Positions 24,621 to 38,090 of a stretch of DNA of 64,000 nucleotides are shown here, one piece after another. The position numbers and the translations under genes were made by a program. The stretch comes from Siniperca chuatsi (lineage: Eukaryota > Chordata > Actinopteri > Centrarchiformes > Sinipercidae), in the NCBI RefSeq assembly GCF_020085105.1, contig NC_058051.1, positions 18,912,455 through 18,976,454 of the forward strand, in the 5' to 3' direction. The notes beneath the pieces were generated by a model. It was given only the letters and a program-made list of their open reading frames with translations. It ran no database searches and was not told the DNA's origin. The stretch's first letter is position 1, and each line of letters starts with the position of its first letter.

Positions 24621-26980
24621 TCCAACTTCAGCAGTCTGCCTGACACAAACAACAAGGAGTGCCACCAGATGATAGACATACACAACATTACCCAGTTTGT
24701 TCATTCAATGGCAGCTGATATAACTGTTCATTTATAGAGCGGCTGGAATACTTGTTTAAAACTTTGTGATAAAATTTGGCCAATGCTAATTTAACTTATT
24801 CTAATTGGTGGCTTTTGAAATCAGGTTGATTTTTCTTATTGAATTTATTGTTCAATCAAGGCACGCCACCTCAAGTATTTCACTGAAGTGAAATATAATT
24901 GCAATTCAGTCAGATTACAGGCTAGGATGAGTTTCTTATGCATTGTTTAAAATAGGGCTTAGTTGGAATTAGTTTATGTTAAAGGAGGCTATGGCTGTTT
25001 TTTGACAGTTAATTGTCATAATAATAATAATAATAATAATAATAATATAACCGTTAATTCATATAGAACTTTTTTATATTGCAATATTTAACGATTGACA
25101 TGTCACCCCAGATTCAGTCAAAGACTTCAGGGCTAAGCTCCAGATCTCCATTGACCCTAGAACAGCCCCTGAAGCTAACATGGATCAAAGAGAATTCATT
25201 TTGGATGTCTTCTTTGCTTCATCATACTCCGTAACGTTCTTTGATTTCTTCCAAGTGACAAGAACCCAACATCATAATTTTTCTGCTGGTGCTTGAACAA
25301 ATCATTTTCTTCAAGATTCCTTTATTGCTTTCATTTCTCTGACATGATGACTTTTGATGAGGAAATTAACATAGATAACTAGGAGAACCATTGTAAGCTG
25401 CTGTAACCGTGGCCTCACTGCAATGTGTTACATCTAACTTCTTCAAAACATAATTTCCCTTTTGAATGGAATTGACGGTGAAGTTGACATAAAATCTTTA
25501 ACCTGCTTTTTTGTATTTTTTACCAGAATATATTTCATACCATGTCTGATGGGGGAGGGGCATATTGTACTCCAGTGTCCTATCATGTGTTTGCAAAGAA
25601 GCCAACTCCCAGACACCTATTGTGATTGTACAAATGCTTTTCCTCAAGTGACAAGTACACAAGTGCAGCTTAAAGCCATGTTTTACATTTAAAAAACCCT
25701 TGCTGATAGCCTTTCAGGTGCATTGTTGCCATTGAGTACATTCAGACAATAGGTAACGGTCACTAGAGCACATTCACATTTGATATTTATGCAGGTTTCC
25801 CAGGTTCTGGCGCACAACAACAGCACAGATAAATCAGGTCAAGTCAGGTTTTCTTTGTCCATGCAATGATTCAAAGGATACAGTAGATCTTCTGACATGT
25901 CAGTCAGTGGGAGGATGTGACGATACGATGACGCTCTAGTTTAATCTGAAAGAAAACGGATGAGTCTGTGATTATAATCTGTGCCACTATCAAGGCCATT
26001 GTGCCCTGTTGTCTCTTCAAGTACAGCTAGTTTACTCTCTGGGTCTCAAAAATGTCCACTCTGGGTCCCTGTTAAAGATGTGTTCAGTGATACCAGTCTT
26101 ATTTTATCTTCAACTCAGCCACAAGACAAGCTTGTATGAATACTTGTCAGACTATTTATAATGTGCATGAATTGCCTCATGCTCTTTTACCACTGCATGA
26201 TTGTTTGTTTGTTGACACATGTGAATTGGAGTGCGTGTGTGTGTGTGTGAGTGTTGCCCTACAGGATCAGAGGTCCATAAGGCCAGCAGGAGGGAGATAA
26301 GATTATCCCACTGGAATGCAGAACTGGTCGTATGGATGCACACTCCCACATACATGCTCTGTAGTCTGAACACACTCTCTGTCAGAGTCTCTCTATTAGA
26401 CACAAACACTCACATGTTTTAGTGAAACTCCATCTTGCTTAAGGAGAGAAGCAGCCAACATGTCCTGCAGATTGAAGTGTGGTCTCCGTGTTTTTGATAT
26501 CTCCATATGTAGATTAGAAATTACAATATAATATTAATCCCAGTGGAGTACACACCAGTGTTTTTACAGTGGTTATTGCAATGGTAAAACAAACATCACT
26601 GAAGATGGGATGTAGTGTGCAGGTTAACAAGAGCAAAAAATGGCTCAAAAATGTCAGAATAATTTAGAATTTGTTTATTCCTGGCAACTGTTCATCCCTG
26701 GCACCCCATGTACTGGTCAATGTAGATGTCTTACGAAAAGATATTGTTTATAACTTGTTCTCACCAACATTCTCTAGTTCCAATATAAACATAATATAAA
26801 TAATAAATAATATAAAAATATGAATCATGGCAATGTAAACTAATCTGTCCTCAAAAGTCAAAGAGTAAAACATGATTTATGGTAACTGATCTTCTGGGAT
26901 TAACTCAAAATGTTGTTTAAAAAAAAACCCATCAAACCTAATGTTTGATCAAAATGAATATATGATACCTTTTTTTTACC
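24621..26980. other. intergenic DNA, no gene recognised
   Basis: Contains an (ATA)n run at 25017-25046 and a short (GT)n run at 26236-26249. A 38-bp block at 25381-25418 repeats one at 24037-24074 (35 of 38 identical). No coding exon supported. Confidence 0.4.
25017..25046. repeat. (ATA)n trinucleotide microsatellite
   Basis: About ten ATA/AAT units. Confidence 0.9.
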
Positions 26981-27170
26981 CAGTGGTGGAAAGTAGCTAT
27001 ATGTACTAAGTACATTTACTCAAGTACTGTGCTCACAACCTTTATTTACTTACTTACTTTTGACAGTGGTGGAAGTAGTAGTAGAAGTATTCAGATCCTT
27101 TACATAAGTTAATGTAGCAAATATCATCAATAATCAATTACAAGTAAACTGCATAGATTGAAAATATTAC
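26981..27170. mobile_element. hAT-like short repeat, two abutting end fragments
   Basis: One end begins CAGTGGTGGAAAGTAGC at 26981 followed by AAGTACATTTACTCAAGTACTG. A second CAGTGGTGGAAG end starts at 27064 and continues GAAGTATTCAGATCCTTTAC. These are the two opposite ends of the same family brought together by a large internal deletion or by two insertions. Confidence 0.6.
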
Positions 27171-27425
27171 TTAAAGAGACAGTTCACCCCAAAATCAAAA
27201 ATACATGTTTTTCCTCTTACCTGTAGTGCTATTTATCGTTGTTTATTGTTTTGGAGATATCGGCCGTAGAGTGGAATTAGAATTAGTGGAACTAGATGGC
27301 TAGATGGTGGTGCTCAAAAGCGCCACAAAAATACATTTGAAAAACTCAACAGCAATGTCTCGTTCCAGAAGTCATGATAGACCAAGATACCCAAGAGTAA
27401 AAGTCTAATAAATCATGAAAAAGTG
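27171..27425. repeat. dispersed repeat beginning AGTTCACCCCAAAATC
   Basis: The opening GAGACAGTTCACCCCAAAATC recurs in reverse at 35605-35631 (ATTTTGGGGTGAACTGTC). A common fish repeat with GGAGATATCGGCC and ATGGCTAGATGG strings. The far end was not located precisely. Confidence 0.5.
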
Positions 27426-28342
27426 GAACACAATGCATGAAACTGAAACTAAACAACTGCGATACTGTCTTGTAAATACACACTTACAAAATGGCTTTGC
27501 AGCATTTTGTACAATGGTAATTTAGTCCCAACAGATTGTATCATTACAGATTGTCATTATAGCATATATGTTTTCATTATTTTGTACAGAAACAGTGTCA
27601 GTAATAATCACAACAAAATATGTGGATGAATACTGACACAGTATTTTGATAATATTTCAAATAGAGTTAAAAATGTTGAAGTAAAGCAGATAATTCAATA
27701 AAATAGGCTTATTTATTCTTTGTTGTGTTTGGATGTAAGCAGTGCTTTCTTTTCAAAAAGCCTTTTAGGCTGTGACATTTATAATCAATTCTGTAGTTTG
27801 GAGCAAAGGGCAATCATCGTTCACATTTCAACTCGTCTTCTTGCTGTATCTCTCTCACTTAGCTGTATTCCGCTTTGAAAACAGATGAGCGAATGTATTT
27901 GCCTATGCTGCATGTGTACATAAGGGTTACAAATTGTTGATCAAATTAACCTGTGGTTTTAATTCATCTATCACCACCAGATAATTAATAACACATGCTT
28001 ATATGTGGTCAGAGCACTACTACAGTTGCTCGATGGCCTAGACAAACGTTTGACAAAACAACTGACAGAGTTACATATGAGCAAACACACTCTCATATCT
28101 CTCTGAGATGGAAACATTTCCTATTTTTATACGAGGTGGTGAAAGTTGATTTTAGCTCAGAATGCAGTGTCGAAACTTGACATCCAGGGTGTATTTTTGT
28201 TACATAAAATATACAATTATAAAGGACTTTTGTGTCCTTCTTGCCTCCTAACCTCACCAGTTTAATTTTCTATCACTGACACACTAACACCCAAAACCTT
28301 CTATAGATGCTTACAGAGGTGGAATTTGCCCAGATGTGTGCA

Positions 28343-28396
<54 letters not shown>

Positions 28397-31109
28397 TCCC
28401 CAACCTTATCTGGACAGCAGGCAGACACCGCAGTCCAACCATAGGCATCCTTTGATGTAATATATGGCACCATTAAAGGTCATCTAATGGTTAGTTGTTT
28501 ACGTTCTGAGGGAAACTAACACTTTTGGAGAGACCACATGACGAAACCGAAAATTACTGCTGCCATTTTTTAAAAAGGCTTTGAGTTGCTGTTATCAGGT
28601 GCTATACAAATAATCTTGACTTGCCTTAAGACATTTTGTTAAAAAATTACTTTTTTTTCTCAAATATTTACTAATACATTTTGGTTTGCATAATATTCTA
28701 CAGTGCAATTGTTAGTAACATTGATAACTTTTATGTATACCTGCTATCTTTTATTTGTGTAGCAGTTATCAAAAAGTATGTGTAATCTGATAGGACTTCC
28801 TCCTGGGTCCTTTTTTTGGACGTGCCTGTACAGATTTCAAGCACAGCCAAAAATTTCCTGCAACTGTGACATGTTTTTTTCCCTTTTATTGTGGACTGAG
28901 TCTCTTACTTCTGTGTGTGCTACTTATTTTTATTTATTTAACTTCCCAGGAAATACAAAATGATAGGACAATGAAAGTAATAATGAGGAATAATAACATA
29001 ATTCAAGCAAAACTGAGGTAACTCAAATAGAATTAATCTTAAAAATGCATCTTAATTTTGGGTTGAATCCCATCAACCTTATCACTGCTATAGTTCCTTT
29101 TAAATTCTGTGATTTTAGTTTTTCTACTAGCCAGACAACAATCAAAAATTTCATAAGCCAACCAACATTTTCTTAAATCATGTCTAAACCTGTCATCACT
29201 GATCTGCTGGTACATGTAGGGACTCCTGATTGATTTACTGTTTTCAGATCTCTGTCAGGATCACTTTGGGTCAAGAAAGAAACAAACTGAGGTGGCACCA
29301 CCCACTGTTCACATAGTGGACATACAGATACAGAGGGACTGTTCTGAGATTAACCACAAGGGGGCGGTCAAAGACCAATAATGACCATGTCATAGGGGTT
29401 TCCAGGTCAGTGGTTAAATCAGAAGTCAGATACATTATCATCTTGATTGCACAAATATACACCATGTTAGTAAGGGTGCAAAGATCACTTTCTTTTAGAG
29501 GACATTAGTATCACTCTGCAGTGTCATCAGTGATTGAGCTGTAGTAAATCCTTAAACTTGCACACACACAGACAGACATCATGGGCTAAATTAAAATGAC
29601 TAGACACTAAGGAATGGGTGTGTGTTGTGCCAAGCCCTGAAACTGGGAAAGGTCAACACTGTTTTTTGTAATCCAGCTCGAGGTGACAGATCCACATCGG
29701 CCTGTTGTGTCTGATGACTGGGCAAACCTTAGGGTTGGACAATACAATATGTACACTAATGACTTGGTGATGCACAATGAAGAATCTTATCTGTCACAGC
29801 AGCAGAAGAAATACACCAGACCTGTTTTCTTTTCTTTTCTTGTTTCAAAGAAATTATGTTTCTTTACATTTTCATTGACAAGCCTTTCTCGGAAAACCCT
29901 TATGTATGCAAATTTAGCAGAACCCTTTCATGCGTGTAAAACAGCTTTGACCTCTGATATTTAAACTTTGGGACCTATAATGTGCTTGTTTCTGACCCTC
30001 TGGTTTACCATATTCACTGCTGAATTAGGGGTCTTTATGTTTCTTTAAAAGCAAACTGGTACACATTTTGCACACATTTTGTAGATTCTGCAATGTGACC
30101 TGCAGCTAAAGTACAGTCGGCTGTTGGAGCTTCAGACAGCTGTGACTTTTCCACCATCAGAAATGTTAGCTTGACACCTGGGGAATGGCTATGTGACAAT
30201 TATGTAAAGGCGGTTCATTTAGGTCATAATGTGCAGACATATAGTATGTGGGTTAAGGAGTTACAGGCACCATCACCCATGTGATGGTTTGACCCTCAGA
30301 GTGGTCTTGTTTCATGGCAGATAGTGTGTCCTGCTGGACAACCAGCCTCCACTAACTTGCTAAAAGCAGATGACATTAATCTATCTCAGTGTTATTTTTT
30401 CTAAGTTAGGGATCTATGTGAGTGTGTGAGCGTGTGTGTGTATGTGTCTGTATGTGTTGCTTTTTATAAGTTTTTACATCTTCAAACTGAGCGCTGCCCC
30501 CAAGGTTTCTGTCATTCTTCTCATTCCTTCCTTTGACAGGAGACTGAGACAGCATACCTCTGATTTAAACATCTTTACTGCAGACTGGGTTTCTGTGGCA
30601 GTCGATGGTTAACAAAACGTGAATGTGAATATCAAGTTTTTATAAGTTTTTAAGAATACAAAATTTAAAATAAATTTAGTTCAATTTTAAACTATTGGTC
30701 CATAGAATATATATTTTTTGTCTATGGAGACGGATATTAGCCTAAGCATTTAACGAGTGTAAAACGATATGTGACGAATCTATCTAAAACTTGTAAACAA
30801 AGGCTCACCAAGGCTAACTTTTTTGCAATTTTGCAATAAGTAAAATGCAAATAATTTTTTTAAAAAAACATTAAAATTAAATTAAATGGTGCTACAACAT
30901 GAGTATTTTTGATTTGGTGTAATGTTTATGTTTGAAGAATAATAAAACAATATTGTTGCACAGAAATATATTTTGAGCTGAGCTGGAAGTTCTAGCTACG
31001 ATGAGAATTATCGGCAAAGTTAACGTAAACAATTAACACAACTTAAGTGAAGTTTTCAACAAAACTCAGATGTGTAACTACTGTGTTCGGTATGTATCAC
31101 AATTGAAGG
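27426..31109. other. intergenic DNA, no gene recognised
   Basis: AT-rich. A long (TG)n tract lies at 28346-28395. No splice-consistent coding frames; the longest frame (about 93 codons near 29683) has no recognisable domain. Confidence 0.45.
28346..28395. repeat. (TG)n microsatellite
   Basis: TG run of about 25 units, the longest in the window. Confidence 0.95.
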
Positions 31110-31114
31110 AAAAA
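31110..31114 (-). terminator. RNA polymerase III terminator of the tRNA gene
   Basis: TTTTT on the minus strand beginning five bases past the tRNA 3' end, the usual Pol III stop. Confidence 0.75.
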
Positions 31115-31118
31115 GAAG

Positions 31119-31190
31119 TGGAGATGCCGGGGATTGAACCCGGGGCCTCATACATGCAAAGCATGCGCTCTACCACTGAGCTACATCCCC
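31119..31190 (-). tRNA. tRNA-Ala, anticodon UGC
   Basis: 72-nt gene without intron on the minus strand. The acceptor stem is GGGGATG/CATCTCC with the G3:U70 wobble pair that specifies alanine, and the discriminator is A. The D arm is GCTC-AGTGGTA-GAGC, the anticodon loop TTTGCAT gives UGC, and the T arm is CCGGG-TTCAATC-CCCGG. The internal Pol III A box (TAGCTCAGTGGTAGAGC) and B box (GGTTCAATCCC) are intact, CCA is not encoded (as in eukaryotes), and a T5 terminator follows. All stems pair, so it looks functional and not like a tRNA-derived SINE. Confidence 0.96.
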
Positions 31191-32384
31191 TACTGATGGC
31201 AGGTTGTATGGCGATATATATATATAGGCATAGGGCTCTGTAATATACAATGGAAGTTGAACGGGATATTTTTGTTCTGACTGAGGCCAAGTTATGTCAT
31301 TTCAGGTCAAAACTTTACCCTGGGTTCAACCTTTAAGCCAACACTATGTACTGTAGGCTATTTGTGTGTGTATGTGCTAAATTAAGAAGTGACATTTTTT
31401 TAACGGGTTACAGAAAAAAAATGCTCAAACTCAAGAGACTCTGGGCTGTTTATAGTGGTGGTTTGTAAACACAAGAACTGAATTGACGTCAGGGTGAATG
31501 AATGGAAAAGAAGCTGCTATATTTGTAGCTCAATTTTCTTTGATTTAATCCTTGCTCAGTGCTAATTTTAGCCTGCAGGTCATGTTTTGGTTTCAGTTAG
31601 AGGACACATCTAAGCATGAAGCTCCTCTTCTTCCCACACTAACATGAAGGGGAAGAACAAATTGGAGGGGATGGATGAGGACAAATGTCATGAAACACAG
31701 ACACACACGACACAATAGTTCTGAGATAAACTCAGACGAACACAAGTGGCCGAAATTCAGGGCTTTCTCATTACCCAAGGTATCCTAATCCTTTGGGGAA
31801 TTTAAAATAGCTCCCTCGTTATGTTTCATCCTCCTGGGGAGTGTGAACGAGGGGCTGTCATCCGCCTCTGGAAAGCACAGCCTGTCCTCACTCATGCTGT
31901 GTTTATCAGCACACTCCAGCCAAGGACACCACTTCCAGGCCCTGTTTGCTTAAGCCTTGTAGGGACAGACCCGTGGAATGCACGCATGGCATGAGGGCTT
32001 TAGGAGGGATGAAGAAGGGAATGGGAAAGAAGGTAGGAGAGAAAGGATGAGAGACTAACACCTTCCCAGCCTCTGCAGAACGAAAAGCACCGGCCTGCAG
32101 AGGGGATCTCCCAGGAGGAGGGAGGGAGGGAGGGATAATGGTTGACATCAACTCTGTTGTCGTTGTGTGAATTTGGACTGATGACAGGAACCCACCATGT
32201 TGAGCCTGTGCTGAGTAAGGAATAGGCTAGCCTATGTGTGTGGAGGGGGGGTTATCTTGGGACTGTGAGTGCTGTTGAGGGCAGCATTTACAGACAGGCT
32301 GTATGCAATATGAGATGCAGAAAGAAATTCTTTATCTAAGGCCACAGACCTCCAGACGTTACAGTGAAGAGAACCAAAAGGACA
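31191..32384. other. intergenic DNA, no gene recognised
   Basis: A short (TA)n at 31216-31225 adjoins the tRNA. The rest shows purine-rich stretches (31990-32130) but no supported coding exon. Confidence 0.45.
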
Positions 32385-33072
32385 TGGTGTATTAAAGTGA
32401 AAGTATGAATGTGAAAGTACTCATTATGCAGACAAATAGGCCATGTGAATGGTTATTATATTATATTACATTATTCAGTCGTTAATACTGATGCATTTTA
32501 CCGCTGTAGCTGGTCGAGGTGGAGGTGGTTTTAACTACTTTATGCACCTTTGGGGAGTTTAATCTGCAGATTATTTTCTCAATTTATCGATTAATCGTTT
32601 GGTCTAGAAAATATCACAAAAATAGTAAAGATGCCTATGGCAATTTCTTAAAAAGCAAATTGACATATTCAAATTGCTTGTTTTGCTCAACCGACAGTCC
32701 AGAACCTAAATATATTCAGTTTACCACATAGAGTACAAAGAAAAGCAGCCAACCGTCGACTTTGGAAGCTGAAACCAGCTTAATCGCTTATCCAGATAGT
32801 TGCCGATTAATTTCCTGTCGATTGACTAATCGATTAATCAACTAATCGTTTCAGGTCTTTTTATGAGGCATATCATGTGTTTTGTATGTAAAGTGTTATT
32901 CTTAGAAGTAAATAGTAACTATAGTTGTTTAATAGATGAAGTGAAGTAAAAAATACAGTGAAAACCTCTGAAATGTAGTGGAGTAATGAAAATCATTGAA
33001 AATACAAGTATCTCAAAAATTTTGCTCAAGTACAGTACTTAATTAAATGTAGTTTGTTACTTTCCACCACTG
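32385..33072. mobile_element. hAT-like short repeat interrupted by another repeat
   Basis: The left part has GTACTCATTATGCAGACAAATAGG and GCTGTAGCTGGTCGAGGTGG; the right part has TCTGAAATGTAGTGGAG, CTCAAGTACAGTACTTAATT and ends GTTACTTTCCACCACTG at 33072. The family's internal order matches 48587-49051. A second repeat occupies about 32566-32862, showing nested insertion. The left boundary is approximate. Confidence 0.65.
32566..32862. repeat. nested ATTAATCGATTAATC-type repeat
   Basis: Starts TTTATCGATTAATCG and ends TGACTAATCGATTAATCAACTAATCG, so it has inverted AT-rich ends; the interior has TTGTTTTGCTCAACCGACAGTCC. It matches 50960-51275. It sits inside the hAT-like copy and is therefore younger than it. 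Confidence 0.6.
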
Positions 33073-33296
33073 TCTCTCTCACACATGTTCACACACATAC
33101 ACAAAGTGCACATAAAAACATTTGGACCAAATATCAAGGGCTGGCAGCATTAAAGGCTCATATTTGACAACAGCTGCATGAATCGACTATAGAACTTTTT
33201 ACAGATGTTGTTTTTTTTCCATATTCCCCTGTGAGATCTATCAAAGTGTGGATTTTGGAAATGTTGATGCAGATGCATGATCGCTTTACCAGTGTT

Positions 33297-34523
33297 TTAA
33301 AGGAATGGTTTGACATTTAGGGAAATACTCTTATTCGCTTTCTTGCTGAGAGTTAACTGAGAAGATTGATAGCACTCTGACGTCTGTTCATTAACTATTG
33401 CGCAAGAGCCATAAGTCCATTAGCTTAGCTTAGCATAAAGACTGGAAACAGGAAGAAACAGCTAGCCTAGCTCTCGCCAAAGTTCAAAAATACACCTACC
33501 AACATTTCTAAAACACTACCCTGAGTCTCCACTTGTTGCCTGGCAACCTCATATTGACAAGATTCCAGGAAGTCAGTGAGCTGGAGAGAAATTGTGTTAG
33601 CACATAACTCCCCGTAAAGCTACAACCTGTCATTTTCAACCACGCTAGAGGCACCGCTCTAGGAATGGCAATGCAAGGTTTCAGTCGTAGTCATCTGGAC
33701 ACTGTTTTCAGGTTCAAGACGTCAGTCCACCACTTTGGTCTAGACTGAAACTTCTCAAGAGCTATTGGATGTATTGCCATGAAATTTTGTTCAGACACAC
33801 ATATTCAATGAATCCAAATGATTTTGGTGATTCCCCTGACTTTTCCTGTAGCGCCACCAGTCGGTTGACATTTTTGCTTTTTAGTGTAATGTCTGGACAA
33901 CTAATGGATGGATTGCCATCACATTTGGTACAGACATCCATGCCCTCCTCAGGATGATTTGTAATAATTTTTGTGATCCTTTCACTTCATCTAGCGCCAC
34001 CATCAGGTCAACAATTCAGTTTGTCCAATACTTTGGTTAAGGACCAAATACCTGCAAAACTAATGACATTCCTATCAGCCTCAGCTGTACTTTAGTGCTG
34101 ATTAGCAACCGTTAGCACACTAACACACTAAACTATGATGGATAACACGGTAAACATTATACCTGCTAAACATCGGAAGTTAGCATTATGAGCATGTTAG
34201 CATGCTGTCTTTAGCATTTAGCTGCAAGCACTGCTGTGCCTAAGTACATCCTCACAGAGCCTCTCAGAGACTCTTGATTGTTACATTTGGTTTACATGAT
34301 ACAACATGTTAATGAGTAAACAGGTGGTTGGCATATTTTTAAACTTTGAATTGTACCAGGCTTGCTGTTTCCCCTTGTTTCCAGTACCTATTGCTAAGCT
34401 AATCACCTGCTCTAGCTTCATAGTTAATGCACAGACATGAGAGTGGTATCAATGTTCTCATCTAACTCTCTTCAAAAAAGCGAATAAGCGTATTTCCCAA
34501 AATATCAAACTATTCCCTTAAAT
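33297..34523. mobile_element. 1.2-kb noncoding element with about 200-bp inverted ends
   Basis: The left end TTTAAAGGAATGGTTTGACATTTAGGGAAATAC and onward (33297-33505) is matched in inverse by the right end (34315-34523), which closes TATTTCCCAAAATATCAAACTATTCCC. Similarity is clear though decayed over about 200 bases. The interior has CCATGAAATTTTGTTCAGAC, TAGCGCCACCA and TTAGCATTTAGCTGCAAGCAC and no long frame. Both ends are flanked by TTAA-like sequence, suggesting a TTAA or similar target. A nonautonomous DNA transposon is likely. Confidence 0.7.
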
Positions 34524-37500
34524 GGTTAGCCTAATCCTTGTAATCTATAGAGATCTGCAACCTGAACAGCCCCACTGTGTCATATGCAGGTAACATACAC
34601 TGCTGCTGGCTGTGTATGGTAATGGTAACGCAGGAGGAAGGTCTGAGCTACTATCTTCTGGGGCTGCCGTCTTATCATCTGCCAGCAGCCAGCTATGCGG
34701 GGGCAGAGGCCTGAAAAGAGAGGACAGAGAAGCACCAAAAATAAAGGCAGCAGAGCACACAAAAAGAAGGTCAATAAGGTCATATAGGAAGTCATCTAAA
34801 AAATGTGTGATTTCTTGAAGTTCAAGTTTATGGGATTTACATGAGATTCATTATACTTCATCAACCAAATCATGCTTGTTCGCTGATATAACGTAAAAGG
34901 GAGGAGATGAGTGGACACACCTCTACTATTTTCTTTTATGTTTTCAGTTTCCCTTTTTAAAATGCATCCCGACAGTTATTCTTGTCTGACAATCAAACAC
35001 AGAAGCATAAGTCAGCAGAATATTGTTTAAAAAAAAAACATAAGGTGCCTCTGTGAACTTTGAGTGTTAGTCCTGTCCTCTACATACACTACGTCCCCAC
35101 AGGATCTGTTTTGTCTCCACTCAAGGAAGGGATGAGTTGTCAAATCAAATAGTTTCTCACAAACAAGTTACTTTACCATCTGTTTCAAGCATCAACACAT
35201 TCTACAAGCCAGACTTCTGAGTCAACTCGCCACACCTCGGTCTTTAACCACAAACAAAATAGCAGTGTTTACAATACAAGGTTTTGATTTGTTGGAAGTC
35301 CTCTGCATTTACGCACATGCCTTAGTGTCAGCTGGGGCAAGGACAGGCATGCTGTTGAACAAGAGCTGCATGTCACATTCATGAGCAAGCACAAGGAGAG
35401 AGAGGGAGGGAGCGAGAGGGAGACATTGCTGTGACCTCTCACCCATTTCTCCAACCAGCTTGAGAAACTGTGGGAATCCTGTGAAGCCAGGGAACTTCAG
35501 TGAAAGCTCTGGCATTGATTTTTTTTAAAAGAGGCAGACAATGGAAAAACCATAACCTTTACTCTTTCTGTGTCCTTGAGCAATGTATTTAAAGGTTTTT
35601 TTTGTTATTTTGGGGTGAACTGTCCCTTTAAGCCCCAGTTATTCATTAATGATATGGTTGTGATCATTTGTATTAAAGGATAATTACTCCAAATACCTTG
35701 AATTGTATTTATCGTGCATCAGAGCTACAAACATAGCAATACAAGGACATGACATAACAAGTTCCACAAGGCCTGTGACTTTTTCTGATCAGTTTGAGAA
35801 CACAAACATTAACACAAGCACAGATGCACAAACTATTCTTGCTAAATGTTTGTGTTCACTGTGTTACCGTCGTTTGGATATCATCATCACTGCAGGGTGA
35901 AAATGTGTACGTGTGTGTGTGCGTCTGCGTCCGTGAGTTGCCTAGCACCTGGTAATTGTATAGGATCGAAACCTTATCATTCTGCCTTTAGAAAGCTCAT
36001 GCTGCACTGGGCTCTTGCTATTGTCTTTCATCGCTGTGGTAATAACATGACAAAATCTATGGCAGAAAAAGTAGCTTACTAAGGAGCCCGTATGACACAG
36101 GCATGTGTCTGGATATACAACCCTCTTAGGTGTGGTTCATTTGTTTTCAATTTACGTTCAAGACGTCCAGTCACACAGCCAGGCCTGATTACTCACATGC
36201 ACATTCACATGTATTATAAAACATGATATGACATACTGTAAATTGAGTGCAATGCATTTGTCCTAATACAAAACATTATAATTTCAGGTTCACTGGCAAA
36301 TTCTCAAGTATGCTGCACACCTAGAGTCTTTGCTAATCCCAATTAACTTTACTGAAAGTCAGTGTACTTTACTCAGTATAATATAGTCATATCATACTGT
36401 AGGTATTCTACCATCTGTATAACTATATTCTTGACAAGTAGCTGAGTATTTAACTGTTCCTTTGGCCAGGAGGAACAAACAGAAAGCTTGTTGCACAAAA
36501 ACATCACAAAATTTGATTTAATATTGTACATATAAAAGAATGAGAAGGAGTTTTGTCCAGAGGGTCTTCGAGAGGAGATACACCAGGACTGCTAACCAAC
36601 TATAACTGGCATCACACATTTTTGTCATATTACAGTACATAAATAAAGACACTACATACAGATTTCTGACATTAATCAGGTCAAACTATAGATTACTCTC
36701 AAATTTGAGATGATTCCAGTTGTAAAAATCAAATATGATCGATATTATGATGGCTCCTACTGGGCTGAGTTTCAGTTGGCAGGAAGGAATTAGTAATCCA
36801 AAACCCTTATATAGTATAGGGCAATGTGCGCAGACTGCCTGAGTGACCTGTCCAGTTTTGTGCAGACTAGTGTAGATCCTAAAAGATCTTGAAAACCAGC
36901 TGTCATGGTCAGACTTTGTAGATAATTAGGCTATAAATAGTGTAGTGTGTTTCCAGCTTTACTAAAAGAATTCCCTCTTCCACAATAAGCCCTGTCAGCA
37001 TGCTGGTGCATATGTGGACATAAACATGCACGTAGCCACACACACTCATTCACACTTGTATGCTTAAAGATAAGCAAGTTGTGAGTATAGACTTAAAAAC
37101 CCAATGAAATAGACTTGAGGATTATACATAATGCTCTCTCAAATAGAGAAACACTCACATGCATTAACAGGCACACACATTTATGTCAACAATCACCAGT
37201 AACAATCTGCAGTAATAAAAGGCAGTAGGTATTCTCAAAGCTTTACAGACTGCAGAGTGTAAAAGTGACCACCAGGGGTTTTCAAAACCTCTCCACAGCT
37301 CATTGGTTACTCAAATGCTGCATTCAGAAAAAGCGTATCTGACTGGCTGGTATAGGTTGAGTGGCACGTGGAGGTCCTCCCCACCAAGGCAGAGTGAAAA
37401 GATGGATCTTGAGGGGGAGGGGAAAGAGGTCTATTTACAAATTAAATGTAAAGTAACATCACCAGCATCACTAGAGAAGGAAAGCTAATCTGGTTTGTGA

Positions 37501-38090
37501 AGTGGGACAATTACTAATAATTTGAATATTCAAGGTTGGCATGGGCATTTGTTTCCATAAATGATTAATTTTGTAACTCTGTCACAAGAGGAGAATATGC
37601 AAAGGAGATTAGGTTACCTTGTCTCTTTCATGCTGGACAATATTCAGCACCTGATGAAAAATAAACACCAAAATGAAATGATGCAGTTTAACATTTTAAA
37701 ATAAGCATCTACAGAGTAACATATACAACACAAAGATAAATATGTTCTGTCTGTGGTTCAAAGTCCATTCAGGAGGTGATATAACAGGTTAGTTGCAACA
37801 GATTCAGCTCTGTGCTCTTCTTTCTGTAGCTGGATGTATATAATTAGGCACCAAGTTGAAATTTAATTTAGCTGTCAACAGATCTTCATCTTTCCTTGAT
37901 ATAGAAAGCTAGTGTTTGGAGCTCTGTGAGCACAGGCTCAGGATCAGTTTACCATCCCCCAGCCCTGATCCCAAACAGCAGGGATGGTGAAAGCAGAAGC
38001 TGATCACGGATCAGTCTCTGGGTTAAGTCACAATTTCCATCTGGGTGCAGGTTGACAGCCCTCTTTCGCCCAGCCCCCTCCCTGTTGCCT
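34524..38090. other. intergenic DNA upstream of tp53inp2
   Basis: A repeat end at 35596-35633 matches the start of the repeat at 27171 in reverse. An E-box CACGTG lies at 37363. No coding exon is supported; open frames are short and lack recognisable domains. Confidence 0.4.
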
